64,000 nucleotides of DNA from Straminergon stramineum. Taxonomy: Eukaryota > Streptophyta > Bryopsida > Hypnales > Calliergonaceae. Location: positions 33,646,906 through 33,710,905 of the forward strand of contig OY987264.1 in assembly GCA_963920665.1 (NCBI GenBank), read 5' to 3'. Shown in pieces: positions 37,446-49,983 of the stretch; position 1 is the first letter of the stretch, and the number at the start of each line of letters is the position of its first letter. A model generated the notes under the pieces. It worked only from the letters and a program-made list of their open reading frames with translations. It did not search any database and was not told the origin of the DNA. The position numbers were made by a program, and so were the translations under genes.

Positions 37446-38332
37446 TCGAGACATGACGCTGAAGTCACTCAATTTTGAGCTGCAGACGAGTGATTGGCAG
37501 GATTCATTATCCACTGGCTTCGATTATCAGAATGGGATGTCAAAGTTCGGGGACACCACCTGCCATAGTCTGCTAGCACCTTCTAGCTTCCTTCAGAAAG
37601 TATACGAAGACAGGCTAGGGGAGCCGTTGTAGCAAACTGGTCCATTGGAAGAGCTCACAAAGAGACTCTTCGCACGAGGATGATACGGCACATCCATACA
37701 GAGGCAACGAGCTTCAAACCCGCCATTTTTAAAAGCATTCAAGAATAGATCTGCTAGCTCCAGGACACCTAGGGCAGCAGTAGCACTTGGGGCACGTTCT
37801 GAAGCTCAACACAAAGGAGCAGATGCAAGAATCAGAGACAGACCTGTACAGAGACCATCGTCTGAGCTTCAAGTAGGTTTGCACTTGCATTCCATTGAAC
37901 TTGAGAAGCGTACTTTGATCATGCTCCTCTGAAACCAAGAAGAGACTGTTGTAATTATACCTCTCCTACTTTCAAGTGGACTCTCAAATGCATTGCAAGT
38001 TCCAAATGCATGTGTCGGTGTCCACATCCTCAGTTCTAGTAATTTCGTGTTCAATGCTGCTCACGGTAGCAGCACCGAAACACAACAATGTGTATATCAA
38101 TTATGAGGATGTACACCATCTGAATAGCAGGACTTAGAGTCAGATTTTGGTACAAACTTCGGAAATTTGTAACTTATTCACATAGAATTCTATAAATACA
38201 CGCTAAAATATACTGAAATGGTCTTTCAATTGGTAACAAGACGAGTGAAGAAAATTTTGAAACTCTAATAATAGCAACTATGGCCAGTTACATGAAGTCA
38301 ATCTTTACCTTAGCTTCTGTTGTGAAATCTGT
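37446..38332. other. Region between the kinase and the methyltransferase 3' ends
   Basis: The two genes converge here. The stretch must hold both 3' untranslated regions. AT-rich signals such as 'tataaatacacgctaaaata' near 38190-38210 could serve polyadenylation, but no specific site can be fixed. No gene seen. Confidence 0.5.
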
Positions 38333-39944
38333 CTATAAGGTGCCGATGAGAGTATTAAGAGTCCACTTCACAGTTCTCCGAGGCGAATCGCCCCAAGCAT
38401 CGGTGAAGAGCTTCTGTTGCTGTTCACTCCACACATCTCGTCCAGCGTCAATGGCTCTCTGGACGGCCGACCATGACCGCAAATGCGACATATACTCCAC
38501 CAGCGTCGCCTTTTTCGCGCACTCAATTGGGAAAGGTCCAGTCGTGGTGAGCTTGGAGCTCACGACAGGTGCAAACGGGAAGGGCATGGTTTTGTAGCCT
38601 TCTCTGATATAATGAATCTGAGGAGCCCAGTCGTGAGAGATTCGGTCGGTGAAGGAGCTCAAGACGGCATCCACAGCGGGCGTTACTGATGGATACCCAT
38701 ATGACCAAGCTGCAATGACTCCACCCGGATTGCGCAGCACACGACGAACTTGTCCGTAGAAGGTGTCCAAGTCGAACCAGTGCAAGGCTTGTGCACATAC
38801 CACGAGATCCACAGATCCATCTGCTACGAGAGGTTTCACATGCTGCTCTGCCATCTGGAAATGGATGACTGCGTAGGTGATGTTGGGATGCTGGGTGGCG
38901 TGATGGATCTGCTGCTCGCTTGCGTCGGTTGCAATGACCTTCTCATAGTGATCCGCCAACTGCAAACATGACACTAATTTTAAGGGAAGTAAACCTAAAA
39001 GAGAATTGAGACAAGCGGCTACGTACAGTCAATGAAAGTGTGCAAAATATTCCTGAATCACATTGAAGAGAGAGGGTCAGATTAAAGAGGTGTAAGTGTA
39101 CCATCCAGAATGCAACACCAAGTCGATTAAGATTTGGTACTACTAAAGAAACGTATCATCTCCAAAACTGTCTCAAGCTTTTCACAAGTTTTGGAAGTTG
39201 AAGAGTCTATGAAGCGACCACTGGGAGTTGGAGTTGACACATTTCATGCTTCGAGGATAGCCTAATGTTGGCATTAGTAGTCTAGTGTCCATTTAGGAAA
39301 TCTGTAAAATATGAATTACTAGAGTCCGAAATTAAACACGAGACGACTTGTATTGTGTTTCTCTTTCATTCGCTGATGAGTTTATGTGAATATTTTACAG
39401 ATCTCCTCAACCAAATAGTGGGATCGATGACCGGGTGAGACAAAGTGTCAGTTTCGGGACTGGTTGCCTTAGTTCAGACTCTCACACCGACCCCACTAGA
39501 TTTTCAACCCAAATCAGATTGTTCCCCAAACCCAAACCCAAACCCTAAATTTACACTCAAGAGCGCATGATCTCACACAGTTGTACAGTAGTCCAGCTGA
39601 TCCACCACGATGCGTGCTCCTATGATGCAATGAATTTCTCCAAGCCGTTCGATGTAGTCATTCTTTTCTGGATAAAATAGCGTCACATCCCAAAATTTGG
39701 ACAGATTCCAATTAACTAAACTCACTTTCGTTGCAAATCTCCAGATATTTGTGAGCACTTGAGCTTTCGAACGGAAGTGAAGGAGAACACGTACCTGAAT
39801 GGCTGCTTGGCCGTTTCCAGTGCCGACATCCCAGGCTAGAGAGTGCGAGGGCGTGAGCGACGCCAAGAAGTTGAACAAGGACGCGGGGTAGATGGCGCGA
39901 CCCAGCGCATACGTGCTCGCTTGCTTGGAGAAAGAATGGGCCAT
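38333..39944 (-). CDS. SAM-dependent methyltransferase, type-11 fold (2 exons, 258 residues)
   Basis: Small class I methyltransferase of the plant group often annotated 'putative methyltransferase' or embryo-abundant EMB-like; the substrate is unknown. Exon 1 is 39795-39944 (50 codons), exon 2 is 38333-38959 (208 codons plus stop), joined in phase 0 across an 835-base intron. Motif I, DVGTGNGQ, lies at residues 39-46 and is completed only by splicing (DVGTGNGQAAIQ joined to LADHYEKVIATDAS, the acidic end of strand 2). Then follow VDLVVCAQALHWFD and VRRVLRNPGGVIAAWSYG, typical of the family. The start MAHSFSKQAS is the first ATG in frame; an upstream in-frame stretch is open to 40034 but contains no ATG. 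No signal or transit peptide is evident, so it is probably cytosolic. Length is normal for the family. Orientation is convergent with the receptor kinase. Confidence 0.92.
39524..39549 (+). repeat. Telomere-like CCCAAA/CCCTAAA run in the methyltransferase intron
   Basis: Three CCCAAA units lead into one AAACCCTAAA unit. It is similar to the plant telomere repeat and to the telo-box motif. It lies in the intron, about 250 bases beyond exon 1. Confidence 0.5.
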
Positions 39945-40143
39945 GATTACTGAAACTGAACTGAAGAATGGCTCCCCATCAGGAGTGAGTTTGAGGCCGA
40001 CCAAACGCCACCGCCACCGCCACCTGAAAGGCAAAACAAGCAGCTGAGGCAGCCGTACTCATCCCCGACCTTTAACAAAAAGTCAGTAAGACTAAGTTAG
40101 ACTCTATTGCTTCTGACATGGAAGAGGATGAAGTCAGGGCATT

Positions 40144-40519
40144 AGGGGAGGCAACCCATTTCTGACCACTTAAGCATATACACGTATTCGCAAGGGAGAT
40201 TTCAAGAGTTGGAATTTTCCCATGTGTAGAAATAGACTTCATAAGATTTTCATAATTTTTCAGATTTTCATTTCTCAAAACATAATTACTATAAAGTTTT
40301 TGGCCGAAGATTCTGCTCTACCCATATTGGCCATGTATACCTTTTTATTTCCAACCAAGGGTTGGTTGCAATATTGAGAGTCTTGTAGCCAATCATAATG
40401 TGCCACAACTGCGGTAGGAATAGTGCGAGCATTAATCATTGTAATCACCTCTTGATCGAAATTACTCCACCTTACATTGCCAAAATGGGGCGGTGATTAG
40501 GAATGGGGTGCCTCCCCTA
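40144..40519. mobile_element. TIR repeat copy 2 (family shared with 919-1298)
   Basis: The left end (T)AGGGGAGGCAACCCATTTC faces a right end whose reverse complement is (T)AGGGGAGGCACCCCATTC. The interior is collinear with 919-1298 ('tgtg(c/t)agaaatag', 'ttttcataatttttca', 'ccaaccaagggttg'-like). It sits 0.2 kb upstream of the methyltransferase start. YAGGG ends would suit the hAT superfamily, but the flanks (GGCATT left, AGCATT right) do not give a clean eight-base duplication. Confidence 0.65.
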
Positions 40520-42279
40520 GCATTTGCAATAGGAAAGTCATTGAACCAAGAATCAAATTTTTTCAAAAGGCGATGAATTTCTTGATGGGATTTCAAGGAT
40601 ATTTTTATTTTTATTTTTCAAAGATGAAATTGCACGTCTTCTTTACTTCACAGAAATTTTAGATTTTTTTTGGAGGAATTGATTTTTGTGAGAATTTTTG
40701 AAGAAAAAGTGAAGATAGATCATATCAATTAGAAAATTATTTGAAAAAAATCTGAAAATTTCACTATGTCTATATATATTATAGTGAAGAACATCATAGT
40801 GTAAACTCAATTTTCTTGACATTCTATAATTAAAATTTGGAAGACATTAAAAATACACCCAAAGTTCAAATTGCAATGAAATATTCAATTTTAAGAATTT
40901 TTTCAAAATTCAAATTGGAGAAGAAACTAGAGAAGATGCACTTCATTTCATTAGCTGGTTTCAAACTCAAAAAATATAATTTTTATGGAGAAATTTCAGA
41001 TTTAGGGCAAGGAGTAGCCACCTTCCAAAATACACAAATTAAATACCATGTTTTGAGATCCGTTTGTTTCACTAACTTCTCATTTATGTGAAGACAAACA
41101 CTTGCAAGACTATAAACTCAATCACATACTCTTCATAATCCATTGTGAAAGGTCAACAAGAAAACGTGCATGAATCAATGCTTCCAATTTCTATCTAGAA
41201 TTGCCACGTTGTCACCCAAAGGCCACCAAATGGTTCATGTAGGCTAACTAAAGTTGGGTCTCTTTTACTCTCCACAAAGTGGGAGCCTCCCAACAATGCA
41301 ACTTCCTAGTGCCCTTGCTAGTGCCAAAACCAAAAGAACAAATATCTACAACAATCATCATTGTTTTATTTTCTAGTTGGTTAATATTTTTATATGTAAT
41401 AAAGAGAAAAGGGATTCGAGAATTATTAATTGGCACTATTGAGAGCTCTTGTGTGTTCATGAACCCGGCTAGTCTATGACACTCTTCACATTAAAATGAA
41501 GTCACCTATAGTGATCCCAAGAGGGATTATTCCAATTTCCAAGGGGGAAGTGCATGGATTGGTTAATGATGTTATAAATGTGAGCCTCAAACTGCTCTTC
41601 CCAACTACTCAAAAATCGTGGAGTTGGACAACTAGAAGTGTAGATAATAGCTTTCTTTGGTTGGTTTTAGGGTCATTCATAGGAGTTGGCTTGTGATGTA
41701 GGGTCAAGAGTGGGTACTATTAATTTACTATGTTTAACCCTATAATGATATATTGGTCTAAAAGTATTTGATGGATGATATAGAATCCTTTTATGTAAGA
41801 TAAAAATGTAGATGTTCATCTTTCAAATAGCTTTTAAAAAGGGAGGTCTTGCACAATAGTTTGACTTCTAATGAATGTTCTTGGGTTTTTTTAAGCAAAT
41901 GATTCACATGGTACCTAAAAGAATGATTACTATATATGGTGACCAATTTGACATTCTAGAATTAAGGTAGGATCATCTAAATTTGAGCATATTTCCTAAA
42001 GCAAGACCTAGAAAAGATAGAGAAAAAATGAATTATTGTTGTACTCTCTTTAAGGTATGAACATTGAAAATAGGACATACAAATCTACTAATTCAACTTT
42101 GAGCTCTTATAACTTTTACATATTTTAATAAATTTCATTCTTGGATTTTTCTAAAATTGATTGCAATTCATCTCTATGTAATTAAAAAATGAGAACTTCT
42201 GAACACTCAACAATGCTTACTAAAGAAATTTTCTTGGTTTTAGGTGATCCTAACTAATGGAAAGAGAGATTGTGTCCTT
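40520..42279. other. AT-rich spacer
   Basis: No supported gene. Frames at 40837-41091, 41279-41479 and 41496-41696 are short, with ordinary spacer composition and no domain. Confidence 0.5.
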
Positions 42280-42945
42280 GGAGCACTAACTTCCTTTTGG
42301 AGATTGGTCCTATTCAAGCTTCTTCATATATAAAGTAGTTTTTTCCTATACAAATACTTTTCTTTTTCAGTCTAGAGTCAACAAGTAGCTACTCTAGAGG
42401 AGGTTCTATTAGTGAAAAGTTTCTTCCCCTTCAATCCATAACTAACAACCAACAATTCTATGAGAGGATTTGTCTATGTAACTTTGGGTCACTTTTTGAG
42501 AAAAGTCCTACTCAAACTATCTCGCATGCAATTTCTAGCAATGCAAAGCCTCTTCTCCTTTAGTCCAAAGCCTACAAGCAACTATGGTAAGAGAGGCTTT
42601 GTCTTTGTAATATAGATTCACTTCTTGAGTAGAAACCTATTAAAACTTTCTCATTTGTAGCTTATATTCAAGCAAAGCTTCTTCCCCTTCAATCCAATGC
42701 CAACAAGCAAAGTGGCTCTATCATAGTAACACTAGCTTATTTTTTGAGGAAGTTTATACTCACACTTCTTCACAGCTATCTCTAGTGGATGCAAGGGCTC
42801 CTCCACTTTGATCCAGAGTCAACAAACACTATTCTAAGAGAGTCTTTGTGATTGTAATACTCCCTTGTTTTTTGAGGAAGGTCCTACTCAACCTTCCTCA
42901 CATGTAGCTTTGGTCAATGCAAAGTCTCTTTTTCTTTGTTTTGGA
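42280..42945 (+). repeat. Degenerate tandem repeat, unit about 125 bp, about five copies
   Basis: A recurring unit can be followed by two landmarks. A (TT)TTTTGAG(G)AA motif followed by GTCCTACTCAA and CTTC(T/C)TCA recurs near 42495, 42623, 42743 and 42869. A (A)TGCAAAG.CT(C/T)TT-CCCTT motif followed by AATCCA...CAACAA recurs near 42414, 42541, 42671, 42788 and 42914. Spacing is 117-130 bases. The copies are strongly diverged, so the array is old. No coding frame runs through it. Confidence 0.6.
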
Positions 42946-42991
42946 GCAAACAAAGAATACCTTATATATACAAAGACCATATCTTAAAGGA

Positions 42992-43311
42992 ATTCAAATC
43001 ACGGGAGGGGGGGGGGGGGGGACAGTGTCTTAAAAAAATAAGGATACAGGTGCGAACAACTACTATTTATAGGGGAGGTATGAATTTTTTATTTTTTAAT
43101 TTTTTTCACAAGCTATCATTATATAATTTTCTAATGGGACCTATTATTCCATACCCTATAGTACTTTAAAGACGTCCAATGCCATTTTTGATAACCTATA
43201 TTACTCTAAACCCATTTATAATTTTTAGCTCCCATGTTTTAAAATACCCTATCATTTGTTCGCATGTATGTTGCTACTCCAACTGGCCCCCCCCCCCCCC
43301 TTGATTCAAAT
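42992..43311. mobile_element. hAT-like MITE with G-run termini and exact 8-bp target duplication
   Basis: ATTCAAAT occurs exactly at 42992-42999 and 43304-43311. Between them lies a 304-bp element (43000-43303) that begins CACGGGAGGGG with a 15-base G run and ends in a 14-base C run followed by TTG, so the reverse-complemented right end starts CAAGGGGG. Inverted similarity continues inward (GCGAACAA on both sides). An eight-base duplication and CA(R/C)GG ends fit the hAT superfamily. No transposase. The G runs could form quadruplexes. Confidence 0.75.
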
Positions 43312-45236
43312 ATATGAGTGTTAAAGTCAACAAGGGAAATTATTTCTTGTATCATCAACTAACACTTCTTTACTTGCTTGAATATTTTTTTTATTCATGA
43401 AGCGAGTCTTTGACATTTTCCCCTTTGATTTATACTTCAAACATGTTTAACTTTGGTTTAGATGTTGCGACTCAAGTCAATAAGTTTAACCTTGTACTTT
43501 TGCTTCTACTTAATAATAATAATCACCTTCCAATTCTATGCTCCTATTTTTTGACTACATACAAATGAAGCTTGGTTGTCACTAGGGGCCATGAAATAAA
43601 AAATAATTTAACTTGAAGTAGCCTACAATTCTACTATCATTGCCCCTCTTTTTGTGTGATTGCATGGCACAACTCTTTCTCAAGCCCTATGCCAATCTTT
43701 CCTTTTATATTTTCTTACTTGTGCCAACTCTCAATGCCAATGTTGCCAACGAGTTTGACTTGTTGGTTGAATTTTCAACATGTGACAATGATAAAAATGT
43801 TCTAATCCTTGGTATAGACAATGAAGAACAACTAAGTACTAGTCATGTTGCTAAATAATGTCATTGTGCTTCGCATCCAAAGTTTGTGTTTATTGGGCCT
43901 TACCCCCTTAGGAAGGACTTCTATTACCTCAAAGTCCAAAATTGACCAATCCATAACAATAGTCCCAATGCAAACTCACCTTGGTCAATTTTTTATAATA
44001 ATATGTTAGCTTTAAAACCCAAAAACCCACCATAGACCGAACAAATATTAAAGCATTTTGAATGAGTTTTTTTTTGGACAAGGATACTCATATTATATTT
44101 GATGCATTATTCCTAATTATTCACAAATAGACATCTTCGAGGAAGCAACACCTAAGTATAACACTTTCCATTCTCTGACATAGACCTAAGAAATGACCTT
44201 GAATGAACACTTCTTTAACTCAACTAAAACTTTTCCAGAGCAACCAATGAGAGGTGAGGATTTTTCTAAAGCAACCAATGAAAGTAGAGACATTTTGTAC
44301 TTCAAGGGTGTTCACTTAAGGTGTGTATCACGTTACATATAGACTATCCTATATTTACAAGTTTGAAAATTTGTAAAATATTATTAGAGCATAGGAAATT
44401 TATAGAACTACTTTCTCTTGAGTTTGCTAATAATCTCATCAAATGTTTTTGGGCATTGACCAATACAATTGTGAAAAAAATAAACTATATGGAAAGAAAA
44501 TTCCATGTGATGGTCAAAGTAAATAAAATCAGACATCTGCTTAAAATTACTTTAAGAAAAAATAAAAAAAAGATATGAAAACCAAATTGGAATTTTGGTC
44601 CTTCAGGTATTCATTGAAGACCAATAACTTATGGTCAGGCAAGGCAGGAGTCCATCCATTCATAAAAGATCATATTATGACTTTGGAAATCGATATATTA
44701 CAATAGAAAGCCCTAAATCAATGATAACTTCTCGTTGGCAGTCATCATCTCAAAACCCTCATAAATTGTTTCTGTCAATCCTTGCTCTACAGATTCTAGA
44801 CAACGAGATAAGAATCCGACCTGAGAAAAATACAAACTGTACACTATCACTTCGGTATTTGAAGCTAACTTCAAGAGCACTCCCAGGTGAAGAAGATAAT
44901 TAAAAAACACAAGCTCTCAGCACATTGGAGTCCCAATTCTAATTCTCGACACGTTGACTCGACCCTCTCTTCAATGTCATCCCGGAATATCTTGCACACT
45001 TCCACAATATCACTCACTGTAGCACACTTGTCTCACATTCAAACTATTTAACCTTGAACATGACTGCCATCCAAGCAGTCACATTAAGGGAGTTTGAGCG
45101 TATTAAATGCAACTCGTCAACCAAGACTTAAAACAGGTTGATGATATATCAACCGACTGAAAGATAGTATCAATAGTTCAAGATTGCAAGAACAACCGAA
45201 AACCCTGAACTCGACATTCCAACGTAAGATGGACCA
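43312..45236. other. Spacer with decayed coding-like sequence
   Basis: From about 43,640 to 44,580 the plus strand can be read as protein-like sequence with several stops and frame changes (residue runs such as NVANEFDLLVEFSTCDNDKN and CFWALTNTIVKKINYMERKF). No family is recognised; it may be a dead gene or transposon. The stretch after 44,600 should include the 3' untranslated region of the SEL1L-type gene that ends at 45,237. Confidence 0.35.
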
Positions 45237-48200
45237 TTACGGTGGAACAACAGGCAATTGGGCCGCAGCCGCTGCAACCTCCAACCGGTGTTTTTGCCTC
45301 AAATATATGACGAAAAATAGGCTCACAAGAAGAGTAACAAGCAACGCATCGAGTTCATCCACTGTCATGTTGTTGAACCAATCCTCGATATTTGTCTGGG
45401 CCTCCGGCAAAGAGTCGATAGCTCTCACCTGCAACATATGAGACGACCCCCCATTAAGAACTTAGCACGTCAAAAAAGAAGACTCCTCAAAAAAGTCCTC
45501 CAGAAACTAACTCATATAAAAAGCAATGAGTCTATTCTTGATCAAACAGCGTACCAGAAAACTCTCGCTGTAATGCTGTCGTAACCAGAGATTGGCGAGA
45601 GCAAGTGTCACTGGTATAAATGCTGCTGGCTCCTCCAGAAGTGCTTCATCATAGTATCGCTTTGCCAGATGAAGATCCAATGGCAACCCTAACCCTCGTT
45701 CGTGCATGTAACCCAGATTAAACATTGCCTGTGAACTATGCTTCTCCTTTGCCCTAATATAAGCCTCTCCTGCTCGCTCCAGATCTTTTGCTGCTCCCTG
45801 GTACCACAAACGAAGACATTTGAGGTGTTTGTCTAAGCTGCTGACCTCCGGCATGAGACCAACCCTAAAGTTGCTAATACTGGTTCAGATCATGTGCGTG
45901 ATTAAATAATCTAAATTAAAAATAGACCAAGCTCATCCTCTCGAACTTGTTTCTTGTGTGACCAGTGACCTCACTGAGAATGGCGACGAGGAACTGATCG
46001 AGTAGACCAGTTATTCACCAAGAGCCGATCCAAGAATGCACAAACAAGCCAATATAAATTGAGAAACGTTAAAAAAACAAGATGATAGCACGTACTCGAC
46101 CATAATAGTAAGCGTCTCCTAACAGCAACGATGCGTGCTCGTTGCCCTGCTCGGAGGCATGTCGCCACAGGTTGTGAGATCGCTGATGTCGCTCTTTTGT
46201 TGTACAAATGCCATCACTTCCGAGGCAGACACCACGGTACTTTTCAAGCATCCAGGCTGCATTGCTTTGGCCAACTTCATATCCAAGCTCCGCTGAGCGA
46301 GAGTAAAATAGAAGAGCCTTGCCAAAATGACCCTTGGTATAAAACTCCAACGCTTGACGCATCAACCTTCCCCAGGGTCCTCTCTCTGCTACAAGCTTGT
46401 ATAATGCAGCAGCCTGTACAGAAGGGCATTTATAAGGTAGTCTGTTACGAAGACATCTTGAGAATCCTAACAAAGTGAATGTACTGATAATGTTGTAACT
46501 ATGTATTTTGAAGTAGTGAAATGCAATGCAAGAGATGTGTAACTAAGGAAACGAGCACTTACGCGAGCAAGATCTTTTTTCATGCCTGCCAACCCTTTGT
46601 GTAACATGTTTGCAAGATAGTATCGCGCTTTAGGATGACCCCTATTGGCGGCGTCCACCAGGAGTTCCCTTGCTCGTGCATAGTCCTTGTCAACTCCCAG
46701 GCCCTTCAAGTAGAGAATGCCCAGATTGTATAACCCGTCCACATTGTTGTTTGCTGCAGCTCCTTGGAAGAGTTCCCTTGCCTGGCATCCATCACCACAC
46801 ACCCAGGTTATAGCAGTCACTAAATCAACATAATTATGCTACACAGCAGAAGTCACATCTGACTATAGAATCGTTTTCGAGTTTGAAGCTGTTACAACCG
46901 GACCATTTTCCAACAATTCAGAAGGTCTGACAAAGGATTACGCATGCAAAATAGCGAGTTAGAGATGGCACACATTGACAGTCTGTCTCAAAATTCTCAC
47001 CTTGGTATAATTCTTGCCTTCCACACCTTGCCCTTTTATGTATAGAAAGCCTATTCCATTCAGGGCAGAGAACTGTTTCCGTTTTGCAGCCGCCTCAAAC
47101 CACTCCAAAGCTTCAGTATAATTCCTCTCAACACCATACCCACGAGCATAAATCTCCGCAATCAATTCAAAAGGTCGCGTTTCACCCTTTTCCACTGCCT
47201 TCAAAAACCAGTAGAGGGCTTTACTGTGATCACGGCGAACTCCTCGCAAACCGAAGTAGTAAAACGCTCCAAGCTGAAACATGAAATCTGGATGTCCCTT
47301 GCGAGCCTGAATTTGAAAACATACTCAACAAATAGTGATGCCATGACAAGACTCTAATAGTTATTCCAGCATGCAGCAAAATGGCAAAGGCTTCCCAAAG
47401 TAAATGAAATCATAACTCTTAATAAGTGCCCAAATGGGCGAAAGTGGTTGCTTCAATATCTATAGGAGTTAAAAATAAATAATTTAGGAAGCGCAGCAAA
47501 ATCAACCGAGAGAAAGAAGATAATATATCCTAAATTTCCGAATGTGTTGAAAGTAAATAAAATAGGCTATTAATTTCCACAGTGGACTTTCTATGGTAAA
47601 CTCACAGGTTAATTGTGACTTCACCAAATTTGGAAAAATTTCAGCGGCATATTTCCAACCATACCTGATATTCCAAAAACTGGAAGTCATCGTCCTCTTC
47701 TCCCCGGAATCTTTTCAGCACATCCTTGTTCTCCTCAAGTCCGTAGTTCAATCTCACGTACTCCAAAAGAGGACCCTCCCTGGAGCTTACAAAACTCGTC
47801 ATGGTTACGGCAGCAAGCTCCGAATACAGCTTCACAGCTTTATCAAATTCCTACGCAACCATACAGTTAGCCAAGTAAAACACAAAAGCATAAACCGGTT
47901 TAATCCATTATGTCCATCTCTAGCCTTTCACGAACGTGGGCAATTCAGATAACGCACCTGATTGCGGAAGTAGCGGTAGGCAAGGGCCATTTTGGATTGA
48001 GAATTTCCACCCTCCTTGGCAAAATCGTGATAGAGAAACGCTTTTGCATCCCCATACTCTACACCACATCCCATCCAATGCAAAAAACCCAGAGCTGACT
48101 GTGCATGCGCGTTCCCGACATCCGCTCCCAATCGCAAGGCTTCAATAGCTTCCTTCAACAAGTCGGGTTCTTCTTCAGTGACTGCCGCCACCATCTTCCG

Positions 48201-49165
48201 AATTCCGGAAGCAAACTGAACCAGAGCAAAACACACACTTAGAGGAACAGAATCGATGTTCACTTCAGATTTCGTTAAATGTGAAGATTTCACAGTAATT
48301 GCTGTCACTGGTGAATGCGTATGTCCAACTGACAATTTGGAGTGGACACCGAAGTCTTCAACGTTCAACTTGCTTTCCATCTCTGTCACTGCGTTAAAAT
48401 GAACATCATCAATCAATCATGTTATTCATCATCTCAAGTGCCTAAGATACCTAGTTCGCTTGTTGATGACTGCTCAACGTGATAACGGCCTCAAAGTCTC
48501 TATGTTCAATGTCGTGATTGATCAAGCCGCATTCGCTTTCGGCACCCATTCCTCAAGTTCTGAAACCCTCTAACATTGTGACGTAATCCAGTAACAGGGA
48601 AAACAAACGTGTAGCACATGTCCTTCCAGCAGTGAGGAAACCCTAAGCCACCTTCAACTCATTCCACAAATCTTTTGATTTTGGCTAAACCCTAAACCAC
48701 CCTTCACCTTCGTCCACAAAGGCTAGGAAACCAAAACCAAAAGATCCTGTGCACAGGAATCACATTGTTCTCCGTGCGTTGCAATCAACAATCAACAAAG
48801 AATTTGGAGAGTTGCTGCGAGTCCAATACCTCCTGATTGCGAGTGTCCCCAATCGATGGTTGCTCCAGGACGTGGGTCCACGACCCTGGATCCAAATCCT
48901 CATCGCTGCTCTGCGTATCTGGAGTGTCACTAAACTCGTCCCATTCGGGGGACGCTTCTTCAACTTCCGTCTCCACCTCTTCTAATGGCTCGTACTCCTC
49001 ACTCTCGGGAACGCCTGCATCCCTTTCGTCTGAATCTGTGCCTAAAAACAACAGAATGGTGTTGCCACTCTTCTTCGGACTTGCTGCTGCGACACAGAGC
49101 GCGGAAAGGAGGGATACAAACACCAAAGCTTGAAGAGTTGAACGTCCTTTTCGAAATGATCCCAT
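45237..49165 (-). CDS. HRD3: SEL1L/HRD3-type ER-associated degradation adaptor (8 exons, 685 residues)
   Basis: Orthologue-like to Arabidopsis HRD3A (EBS5) and animal SEL1L. These ER membrane proteins recognise misfolded luminal glycoproteins and pass them to the HRD1 ubiquitin ligase. Exons in coding order: 48830-49165, 47958-48215, 47665-47850, 47001-47306, 46563-46781, 46096-46413, 45555-45797, 45237-45428; every intron is phase 0. Signal peptide about 1-28; acidic linker with [15 protein letters not shown] (the DPGSW motif is shared with HRD3A); then a long array of Sel1 repeats, for example [48 protein letters not shown] and [17 protein letters not shown]; membrane span about 648-665 with a short cytosolic tail. 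Residues around [13 protein letters not shown] and [11 protein letters not shown] match the plant family closely. ATG at 49165 is the first Met in frame (the earlier open codons lack ATG). Length equals the family norm (HRD3A 678). Divergent from the carboxypeptidase gene. Confidence 0.95.
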
Positions 49166-49983
49166 TATGACCTTGCCTATCCAAGGCAAACCAGCACTTA
49201 CACGTCGAATCCACTTACACGTCGTAACATCAGTGTTCCGAATCCTCTACTCTGTAAACCCTAAACCTAAAAAATGTCACCCCAACATCTCACTCTCAAG
49301 GTTATATCAGAGCTGGCCCGCAACACAAAACGCAACCAGAGTCGCATTTCGAGATTCTACGGGAGAGCTAGTACTTTAAGGAGAGACGAAACCCCGTTGT
49401 GCCCAATTCGTAACAACGAGGACATCGAGGATCACGAATCGCGAGAAAACAACACTTCACAGAGAATCGCACGAAATTCGAGACATCACGGGATTCGAGA
49501 TCTCAGGAAGTACACCCCGAAGTTTTTTACGCAAAACCTAGATCGCGAAATTGCGCTAAGTACCGACTCCCCAAACGAAGGCATCACGCACAGAATCCGA
49601 TTCGTCTGAAGATAGAAGAAGACAGTTTCATGTGTAATATGATTCCAGATGATTGCCACATGGCTAGGTCGAATCTTTGAAGATTGTGTACATGTGGATG
49701 AAACCCTAATGTGATGTCCTGGTATCTCTTCTTGATCACGCGAAGGGCTGATAATGCGGTGGTGGTAATCCGGTGGTGATAAGCTGTAATGCTCGAATTC
49801 AAGGCCATGTATAAATGCTGTAGAAGAGCATCTTGTTGATTTGAGAAGAGATCGGGGTTGTGTGGGGTAGTGTAGGTTTTAATTCTTCTGATCTTGGTGT
49901 GATTTTCATCGCAACTGAGGTGTGGTTTGAAATTCAGAGCACTGATGGTGTATATGTAACCCTAAACCTCGCAAGATTTCAAA
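49166..49983. promoter_or_regulatory. Shared divergent promoter of the HRD3-type and carboxypeptidase genes, with telo-box motifs
   Basis: An 818-base gap separates the two start codons. AAACCCTAAAC-type telo-boxes occur about 90 bases upstream of the HRD3 start (near 49256-49267) and again about 20 bases before the carboxypeptidase ATG (near 49959-49969). A further AAACCCTAA lies near 49699. In plants the telo-box often sits near transcription starts of housekeeping genes. An open frame of 111 codons (49274-49609) lies here but lacks any recognised domain and probably overlaps leader sequence. Confidence 0.55.

Noticed and set aside
49274..49609. 111-codon frame between the HRD3-type and carboxypeptidase genes
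   Set aside because: No domain, unusual Arg/Glu-rich composition, and position within the shared promoter and leaders. Could be revisited with transcript data.
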